From: Pseudomonadota bacterium
GTDB lineage: Bacteria > Myxococcota > Polyangia > GCA-2747355 > JACKDQ01
DNA length: 5,208 nt
Assembly (NCBI GenBank): GCA_030591195.1
Contig: JAUVBO010000330.1
Location: 1-5,208, forward strand
Reading direction: 5' to 3'
The notes under the pieces were generated by a model, which was not told the DNA's origin, searched no databases, and was given only the letters and a program-made list of their open reading frames with translations. A program made the position numbers and the translations under genes. Positions 1 to 5,208 of this stretch are shown here, in pieces. Position 1 is the stretch's first letter. Every line of letters starts with the position of its first letter.

Positions 1-171
1 CAGAGCCAGTTCGAGCCGTGGGCCGCGTCAGTCGAACCCGCGCAGCAGCAGCCGCACGCCCGGCTTGTCACTGGCAGCCAGGTCTTGCCGCAGCGCCTTG
101 CCGGCGTGGGCGGTGAGCTCGACCCAGCCCTTGGGATCGGTTGTGGCCTCGATGGTCAGGTCAATAGGGTC
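1..171 (-). CDS. HesB/IscA-like protein, partial, with in-frame UGA (candidate selenoprotein)
   Basis: Reading leftward from base 171 gives an open frame containing WVELTAHAGKALRQDLAA, then SDKPGVRLLLRGFD, then TGA at 30-28, then RGPRLELAL up to base 1. The stretch VRLLLRGFD(TGA)RGPRLELAL aligns without gaps to E. coli IscA LRLGVRTSGCSGMAYVLEF, with the TGA on IscA's first conserved cysteine. The upstream part matches the IscA start (ITLSDSAAARV) with one gap. IscA/HesB proteins carry or transfer Fe-S clusters through conserved cysteines, and HesB-like proteins are a known bacterial selenoprotein family. The expected later Cys motif and the true stop lie beyond the window. No ATG, GTG or TTG occurs between the upstream in-frame TGA (174-172) and the domain. 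CTG at 159-157, giving (M)TIEATTDPKG, is the most natural-looking start but is unproven. The alternative is a pseudogene in which TGC became TGA. Confidence 0.55.
28..30 (-). other. In-frame TGA at the conserved Cys position (candidate selenocysteine codon)
   Basis: TGA reads on the minus strand at 30-28, after the residues RGFD and before RGPRLELAL. In HesB/IscA relatives the motif is G-F/G-x-Cys-x-G-P/M-x-L/Y-x-L, so the TGA replaces the first metal-binding or redox Cys. The reading frame stays open and family-like for all nine codons visible after it. Only 27 nt of downstream mRNA are in the window. A weak stem can be drawn there (GG-CCA pairing with UGG-CU around a loop starting CGGC), but it sits closer to the UGA than usual for a bacterial SECIS element, so the insertion element is not demonstrated. 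Confidence 0.5.
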
Positions 172-331
172 TCACAACCGGACGACGCTGCAAGAACTTG
201 CGCTCTGGTATGCCTCTTGGTGAGCAAAATCTCGCTCATCTGAGATCATCGCTGCCCATGTCAGTTGCCGACAATATCTATGGGCTTCATGTAATGGCTT
301 GAATCTAAAAAGACAATCTGTCTCAGTTCGA

Positions 332-361
332 TTGGCGGTCATGGCCCGATCCTTGTATTGT
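332..361 (+). promoter_or_regulatory. Weak sigma70-like promoter candidate for the first lipoprotein
   Basis: TTGGCG (332-337) and TATTGT (356-361) are separated by 18 bp, each matching the consensus at four of six positions. Transcription would start near 368, giving a leader of about 60 nt. The dyad at 360-382 would then cover the start point. TTGCCG (265-270) with TGTAAT (290-295) at 19 bp is an equally plausible alternative. This is a consensus match by eye only. Confidence 0.2.
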
Positions 362-382
362 ATCGTGGGTGCATCCCGATAC
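360..382. repeat. Inverted repeat GTATCG-N11-CGATAC
   Basis: Two perfect 6-bp arms, GTATCG (360-365) and CGATAC (377-382), flank an 11-bp spacer. The centre-to-centre distance of 17 bp and the location upstream of the lipoprotein start would suit a dimeric repressor operator. There is no U-tract, so it is not a terminator. An operator function is inferred from position only. Confidence 0.35.
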
Positions 383-428
383 GAAAGCTGCCATAATGGT
401 TACGACCCATACAAAAAAGGGGGACCGA

Positions 429-1640
429 ATGCGCAAGGTGGGACTCGTGCTCGCCTGCGGGCTGGTGTTCGCAGCCTGCTCCGGCAACAACCCGTTCGGG
501 GTGGATGGTGGCGGTGGCAGCGGTGACGGCCAGCCTGGATCCGACGGCGGCGGCCTGCTGCCCGGCGGTGCGGATGATCCCATCGTCTGCGTTGGCGATC
601 CCGACACCCAGGTGGTCTGCGGTCGCCAGAGCGAGATGTGGGACTGCGATGCGCTGCCCAACGGCGACGTCAAGTGCGCCAGCGGCCAGCAGCACGTCCC
701 CGCGGGCGATGGCACCTGGGAGTGTCGCGAGCAAGACGGCAAGATCGTCTGCACCACCGACCAGCCGGGCGTTGACGGCGGCGGCGGCTGGGGCTGCACC
801 AGCGACGACGTCTCGACCACCTGTGAAAAAGAGATGCCCGCGCCTCTGGGCGGCGGCGCCTACGACTGCTCCTTCTCCCCCGATGACTTCTCGGTCGAGT
901 GCACCGGCTCGGAGCCACCACCACCGCCGCCCGAGCCCCCGCCGCCCCCGCCGCCGGGCCCCGGCCCCGCACCCACGGGCGGTGGCACGTACATCTGTTA
1001 CCAGGCCGATCCGAGCGTCGAGGGTCTGCCCACGCCGCCCGAGGGCTGGTGGGCCAAGCTGATCGGCGAGAAGGTGCTCTACAACGGCGTGCCGGCGCTT
1101 CACGTCAAGCTGACGCTGAGCAAGGCCTTCGTCGACAACACCTATGGCAACTGGTCGATCGGCTACAGCGGCGGCGCCGAGATCGGCGGGGGCCACAGCT
1201 TCAAGGATCTGCTCGAGAGCGACAAGGCCGAGATCTTCGTCCCCGACAACAAGGGCAACCTGCTGTTCCACATGGCGCTCGACTACATCTCCGAGTCATC
1301 GGAGGCGCCGTCGGGCTACGGGACGTTGGGGGTCAGCGGCGGCGACGGCAAGATGATCATGGGTGATGAGGCGGACGTGATCGCGACCCAGACCTCGCTG
1401 GCGGTCAACTTCAACGGCCACGGCTATCACCTGTTCGAGGACTCGCCCGAGACCGACGTCAACTTCACGCCGAACGCGACCTATCCCAAGTGGATCTTCG
1501 AGCTCTGGTACGAGGCCTGGATCAACTGGAGCGCCTTCGGTGACGGTGGCCCGGGCGCGGTCTACATTACCGGCTTGCATGCCTCGCCGAGCAAGCTCGG
1601 CCAGAACAAGCTGCCGGTGATCCCGGGCGAGTGTCCGTAG
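429..1640 (+). CDS. Lipoprotein with Cys-pair hairpin repeats, polyproline stalk and uncharacterised C-terminal domain
   Basis: The product is 403 aa of unknown function, probably membrane-anchored and exported. ATG 429 is chosen because a GGGGGA ribosome-binding stretch (419-424) precedes it and because it gives a compact signal peptide, MRKVGLVLACGLVFAAC, with a lipobox ending at Cys17. GTG 369 and ATG 396 lie in frame upstream but lack this support. A Gly/Asp-rich linker (about 18-50) follows. Five cysteine pairs spaced by 8-10 residues come next (54/64, 73/83, 99/108, 123/132, 147/158), four of them led by Trp-x-Cys or Tyr-x-Cys. They look like disulfide-closed beta-hairpins. Proline runs of six and seven (163-176) form a stalk. 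The last 220 residues carry only Cys190 and Cys402, which could pair, and end in HASPSKLGQNKLPV and PGECP. I recall similar tails in myxobacterial hypothetical proteins, which is a memory and not a search result. The polyproline runs would be expected to need elongation factor P. Confidence 0.85.
   Translation: MRKVGLVLACGLVFAACSGNNPFGVDGGGGSGDGQPGSDGGGLLPGGADDPIVCVGDPDTQVVCGRQSEMWDCDALPNGDVKCASGQQHVPAGDGTWECREQDGKIVCTTDQPGVDGGGGWGCTSDDVSTTCEKEMPAPLGGGAYDCSFSPDDFSVECTGSEPPPPPPEPPPPPPPGPGPAPTGGGTYICYQADPSVEGLPTPPEGWWAKLIGEKVLYNGVPALHVKLTLSKAFVDNTYGNWSIGYSGGAEIGGGHSFKDLLESDKAEIFVPDNKGNLLFHMALDYISESSEAPSGYGTLGVSGGDGKMIMGDEADVIATQTSLAVNFNGHGYHLFEDSPETDVNFTPNATYPKWIFELWYEAWINWSAFGDGGPGAVYITGLHASPSKLGQNKLPVIPGECP
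582..908 (+). repeat. Five degenerate Cys-x(8-10)-Cys modules within the lipoprotein
   Basis: The coding sequence holds five modules of roughly 20-25 codons. Each has a Cys pair around a Gly/Asp-rich turn: CVGDPDTQVVC, CDALPNGDVKC, CREQDGKIVC, CTSDDVSTTC and CSFSPDDFSVEC. Gly-rich linkers (for example GVDGGGGW and APLGGGAY) separate the later ones. The DNA copies have diverged, so this is an old protein-level duplication and not a recent tandem DNA repeat. Confidence 0.7.
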
Positions 1641-1669
1641 CCACCAGGAAGTGTCCGTAGCCACCAGGA
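1630..1669 (+). repeat. Perfect 20-bp tandem duplication across a stop codon
   Basis: The unit agtgtccgtagccaccagga occurs twice back to back (1630-1649 and 1650-1669) without mismatch. The first copy supplies the last two codons (Cys-Pro) and the TAG stop of the large lipoprotein. The second copy lies in the intergenic gap. Deleting either copy would leave the protein unchanged. Identity at non-coding positions points to a recent event. Confidence 0.9.
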
Positions 1670-1715
1670 TCCGTTAGAATCATCCATACCAACCCAAGCC
1701 TACGGGAATACAGAT

Positions 1716-2114
1716 ATGGCACGCCTCTCGATCCTGGGGGCGCTCGCGCTCCTCGTTCTCTCTCTTGCCTGCGGTAGCAGCGACCCAGCGCCCGATGGCA
1801 GCGTGGAGCAGGGAGCAGACCCTGCGGATGGGTCGCCGCCGGCCAATGACGCGGCCGTGCCGATCGGGGACGGCAACGTCTTGCCCTGGGACCTGGCTCC
1901 CAAGGCTGACCTGACCAATGTCAGCTGCACACCCGGCGACCCCTTGATGTGCGACGAGGACAAGACCGTGCAGTGTGTCGGCGGCAAGTGCGTGCCCTGT
2001 CCCACGAGCTACGTCGACTGCGACCGCAAGGACGACTGCGAGTGCGTCGGCGCCTGCGACGGCGACAAGTGCGCCGTCGATCCCGTCAAGCCGCCCAAGC
2101 CACCGAAAAACTAG
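1716..2114 (+). CDS. Small Cys-rich lipoprotein
   Basis: The product is 132 aa, unrecognised. The N-terminus MARLSILGALALLVLSLAC is a lipoprotein-type signal with Cys19 as the likely lipidation site, although SLA before the Cys is a weak lipobox. Residues 20-65 form an acidic, Pro/Ala-rich linker. Residues 71-119 hold ten cysteines (71, 79, 87, 92, 95, 102, 108, 110, 114, 119), enough for five disulfides in a compact knottin- or EGF-like fold. The protein ends in a basic, Pro-rich tail (VKPPKPPKN). A weak GGGAA ribosome-binding stretch (1704-1708) lies 7 nt before the ATG. The 75-bp gap from the upstream lipoprotein contains TAGAAT (1675-1680), which could be a -10 box, but no convincing -35. 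The two genes may be co-transcribed. Confidence 0.75.
   Translation: MARLSILGALALLVLSLACGSSDPAPDGSVEQGADPADGSPPANDAAVPIGDGNVLPWDLAPKADLTNVSCTPGDPLMCDEDKTVQCVGGKCVPCPTSYVDCDRKDDCECVGACDGDKCAVDPVKPPKPPKN
2057..2079. repeat. Strong hairpin inside the 3' end of the small lipoprotein gene
   Basis: CGACGGCG (2057-2064) and CGCCGTCG (2072-2079) form a perfect 8-bp GC stem with a 7-nt loop. It ends 35 bp before the lipoprotein stop and lies about 35-58 nt past the acs stop on the opposite strand. No U-tract follows on either side, so it is not a canonical intrinsic terminator. It could slow polymerase or protect the acs mRNA 3' end. It may also simply reflect the Asp/Ala-rich coding sequence. Confidence 0.5.
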
Positions 2115-4049
<1,935 letters not shown>

Positions 4050-4058
4050 CGTCCCCAA

Positions 4059-4063
4059 TCCTC
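4059..4063 (-). promoter_or_regulatory. Ribosome binding site deciding the acs start
   Basis: GAGGA reads on the minus strand at 4063-4059, 9 nt from ATG 4049-4047. It selects this ATG over the in-frame TTG at 4058-4056, which it would directly touch. Confidence 0.6.
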
Positions 4064-4077
4064 GCTTGCGGTGAATC

Positions 4078-4096
4078 GCCGTCTGTTAGCCGTCTG
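4078..4096 (-). promoter_or_regulatory. 8-bp direct repeat with 11-bp period upstream of acs
   Basis: On the acs strand CAGACGGC-TAA-CAGACGGC lies about 29-47 nt upstream of the acs ATG. Two identical 8-mers one helical turn apart resemble the tandem half-sites of winged-helix response regulators such as the OmpR/PhoB family. Chance repetition in GC-rich DNA is possible. No regulator gene is in the window. Confidence 0.35.
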
Positions 4097-4153
4097 CCGC
4101 CGTACCTGCGAGCCTACGTCGGCGGCCCCGGTGCAGTCACGCGGTACCCCCGC

Positions 4154-4188
4154 TTGCGTCCAGGCGACGGCGGCGCTTAAATCGTCGC
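4154..4188 (+). promoter_or_regulatory. Promoter candidate placing transcription start on the ATG of the 77-aa gene
   Basis: TTGCGT (4154-4159) and TTAAAT (4177-4182) are exactly 17 bp apart, and the -10-like box ends 6 bp before ATG 4189. No Shine-Dalgarno sequence is present. Together these suggest a leaderless mRNA starting at or next to the ATG. A dyad GCGACG-N13-CGTCGC (4164-4169 and 4183-4188) overlaps the -10 region and could be an operator. Confidence 0.35.
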
Positions 4189-4422
4189 ATGGCTGACTCT
4201 CGGAAGAAGACCAAGCCCGCGCCACGGCTCGCCGGGCGGGCGCTGAGGCTAGTGACGAACCTGATCGAGACCCCGGGGACCGGCGGGCTGCTCTACGGCG
4301 TGGTCAGTCGCCAGCTCGGCCTCGACCAGCTCCAGGCGGCCAAGATCCCGCCCGAGGTGCCGCCCTACACCCCGCTGCACCTGCACCCTGCTCCCGGCGG
4401 AGGCGCTGACGATGACCGCTGA
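4189..4422 (+). CDS. Small protein coupled to the amidase, function unknown
   Basis: The product is 77 aa. A basic N-terminus (MADSRKKTKPAPR) is followed by an amphipathic helix-like stretch (LAGRALRLVTNLIE), then a Gly-rich turn and GLLYGVVSRQLGLDQLQ. The C-terminus is Pro/His-rich (PPEVPPYTPLHLHPAP) and ends GGGADDDR. There is no signal peptide or clear membrane segment. The last 11 nt overlap the start of the amidase gene, which is in the +1 frame relative to this one. I do not recognise a family. The composition and place suggest an N-terminal helical segment that could belong to the amidase, either as a separate partner or after a split of a once continuous gene. ATG 4189 is the only good start, and it has no ribosome binding site. 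Confidence 0.6.
   Translation: MADSRKKTKPAPRLAGRALRLVTNLIETPGTGGLLYGVVSRQLGLDQLQAAKIPPEVPPYTPLHLHPAPGGGADDDR
4399..4403 (+). promoter_or_regulatory. Ribosome binding site of the amidase, inside the upstream gene
   Basis: GGAGG at 4399-4403 lies 8 nt before ATG 4412. It is the strongest Shine-Dalgarno sequence in the window. It supports independent or coupled initiation of the amidase within the end of the 77-aa gene and argues against a required frameshift. Confidence 0.7.
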
Positions 4423-5208
4423 ACAGCAAGGGTTCCGCTACGCGGGCGTGAGCGACTACGCGGCGGCCTACCGCGAGGGCCGGGCGACGCCGGTGCAGGT
4501 GGCGCGCCGCTTCCTCGATGCCCTCGGGAGCTCCGAGCGGCGCGACCCACCGCTGCGGGCCTTCATCGCCCAGTCCGAGCGTGACCTGCTCGAGCAGGCT
4601 GATCGCTCCACCGATCGCCATGCCCGGGGCGAGGCCCTCGGCCCCTTCGACGGCGTGCCGGTGGCGGTCAAGGACGAGCTCGATCAGGCGGGCTACCCGA
4701 CCACCGTGGGCACGCGGTTTTACGGCAAGGCGGAGGTGGCCGAGGACGCCGAGGTCGTCGCCCGGCTGCGCCGGGCCGGCGCGCTGCTGCTCGGCAAGGC
4801 CAACATGCAGGAGATCGGGCTCGGCGTTACCGGGATCAACCCGCACCACGGCGCGGCCCGCAACCCCCCCGCCCCCGACCGGGTCTGCGGCGGCTCGTCG
4901 AGCGGCCCGGGCGTGGCCGTCGGCGCGGGTCTCTGCCCGGTGGCCCTCGGGGCTGACGGCGGCGGCTCGATCCGCATCCCGGCGTCGCTCTGTGGCGTGG
5001 TCGGGCTCAAGCCGACCTTCGGTCGGGTCTCCGAGCACGGCGCGGCGCCGCTCTGCTGGACGCTGGCTCACGTGGGGCCGCTCGCGGCCAGCGTGGACGA
5101 TGCCGCGGCGACCCTGGGCTTGATCGGCGGCCCCGATCCACGCGACCCGTTGACCCTCGGGCAACCGCCGCTGGCTCCATATCACCTGGGAGACTTTTCC
5201 CGCGACGG
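4412..5208 (+). CDS. Amidase signature family hydrolase, 3' end outside window
   Basis: The frame is open from ATG 4412 to the window end (265 codons), starting MTAEQQGFRYAGVSDYAAAY. Amidase-signature enzymes hydrolyse carboxamides with a Ser-cisSer-Lys triad. All three residues are visible: Lys87 in VPVAVKDELD, cis-Ser162 in CGGSSSGPG, and nucleophile Ser186 in GADGGGSIRIPAS. The spacings of 75 and 24 residues equal those of fatty acid amide hydrolase (Lys142, Ser217, Ser241). Other family blocks are LLLGKANMQEIG and GVVGLKPTFGRVS. The substrate cannot be told, and fatty acid amides, peptides amides or lactams are all possible. Absence of a gatB neighbour and the stand-alone setting argue against GatA. 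Complete relatives are usually about 450-550 aa, so roughly half is missing. GGAGG 8 nt upstream fixes the start. Confidence 0.92.
   Translation, partial: MTAEQQGFRYAGVSDYAAAYREGRATPVQVARRFLDALGSSERRDPPLRAFIAQSERDLLEQADRSTDRHARGEALGPFDGVPVAVKDELDQAGYPTTVGTRFYGKAEVAEDAEVVARLRRAGALLLGKANMQEIGLGVTGINPHHGAARNPPAPDRVCGGSSSGPGVAVGAGLCPVALGADGGGSIRIPASLCGVVGLKPTFGRVSEHGAAPLCWTLAHVGPLAASVDDAAATLGLIGGPDPRDPLTLGQPPLAPYHLGDFSRD

Larger units (their letters stand above)
172..428. other. AT-richer divergent intergenic region
   Basis: This stretch separates the leftward HesB-like gene from the rightward lipoprotein gene and is clearly less GC-rich than the rest of the window. All three minus-strand frames are closed near 160-175. 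It holds two overlapping short dyads, TGAGC-N8-GCTCA (221-238) and ATCTC-N8-GAGAT (229-246). It also holds a 6-bp-arm dyad at 360-382 and AT-rich runs around 301-315 and 411-418. A 30-codon frame from ATG 210 to TGA 302 has no ribosome binding site and resembles nothing I know. I read the region as a two-way regulatory region. Confidence 0.5.

Noticed and set aside
210..302. 30-codon plus-strand ORF in the AT-richer intergenic region
   Set aside because: It has no ribosome binding site, no similarity I recognise and no supportive composition. Chance is sufficient.
360..382. Terminator reading of the GTATCG/CGATAC dyad
   Set aside because: The arms are only 6 bp with an 11-nt loop and no U-tract on either strand.
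369..428. N-terminal extension of the large lipoprotein from GTG 369 or ATG 396
   Set aside because: It would put 11-20 polar residues before the signal peptide, whereas ATG 429 has a G-rich ribosome binding stretch and a standard lipoprotein N-terminus.
299..526. 75-codon plus-strand ORF overlapping the start of the lipoprotein
   Set aside because: It is out of frame with the lipoprotein, with Arg/Gly-rich low-complexity translation after 430. It is a shadow.
339..1271. Long minus-strand open frame opposite the large lipoprotein
   Set aside because: It is a low-complexity Ala/Gly/Arg/Val translation with no recognisable motif, mirroring the GC-rich codons of the plus-strand gene, which has a signal peptide and organised cysteines.
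4050..4058. TTG start of acs at 4058-4056
   Set aside because: The GAGGA ribosome binding site would have no spacing to the TTG, while ATG 4049 has 9 nt.
4304..5185. 293-codon minus-strand frame opposite the amidase
   Set aside because: It is an Arg/Ala/Gly-rich shadow. The plus strand holds the complete amidase catalytic triad at family spacing.

Overview
The window is GC-rich throughout, with strong G/C bias at third codon positions. It encodes two Asp/Gly/Pro- and Cys-rich lipoproteins of a style common in Myxococcota and related 'deltaproteobacterial' lineages. I therefore infer a chromosomal piece of a myxobacterium-like organism. This rests on sequence style, not on a marker gene. I see no tRNA, rRNA, insertion sequence or CRISPR array.

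Layout. (1) Bases 1-171, minus strand: the 5' part of a small HesB/IscA-like gene that leaves the window at base 1. An in-frame TGA (bases 28-30) falls exactly where the family has its first conserved cysteine, and family-like sequence continues in frame beyond it. This is best read as a candidate selenocysteine codon, although a Cys-to-stop pseudogene is possible. (2) Bases 172-428: a comparatively AT-rich divergent intergenic region with small dyads and weak promoter-like boxes. (3) Bases 429-1640, plus: a 403-aa lipoprotein with five Cys-pair hairpin repeats, a polyproline stalk and an uncharacterised C-terminal domain. Its stop codon lies in a perfect 20-bp tandem duplication. (4) Bases 1716-2114, plus: a 132-aa lipoprotein with a ten-cysteine C-terminal domain. 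(5) Bases 2115-4049, minus: a full-length acetyl-CoA synthetase (acs) whose stop codon directly abuts that of the preceding gene. (6) Bases 4050-4188: a divergent promoter region. (7) Bases 4189-4422, plus: a 77-aa protein that overlaps by 11 nt (8) an amidase-signature hydrolase starting at 4412 and running off the right end.

How the genes relate. Acs activates acetate to acetyl-CoA. The small protein and the amidase form a translationally coupled pair transcribed away from acs, and the small protein may be a detached N-terminal segment of the amidase. The two lipoproteins lie in tandem and are probably envelope or surface proteins of unknown function. Nothing links all the genes into one pathway; this is mostly ordinary chromosome. 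The HesB-like UGA is the most notable signal.
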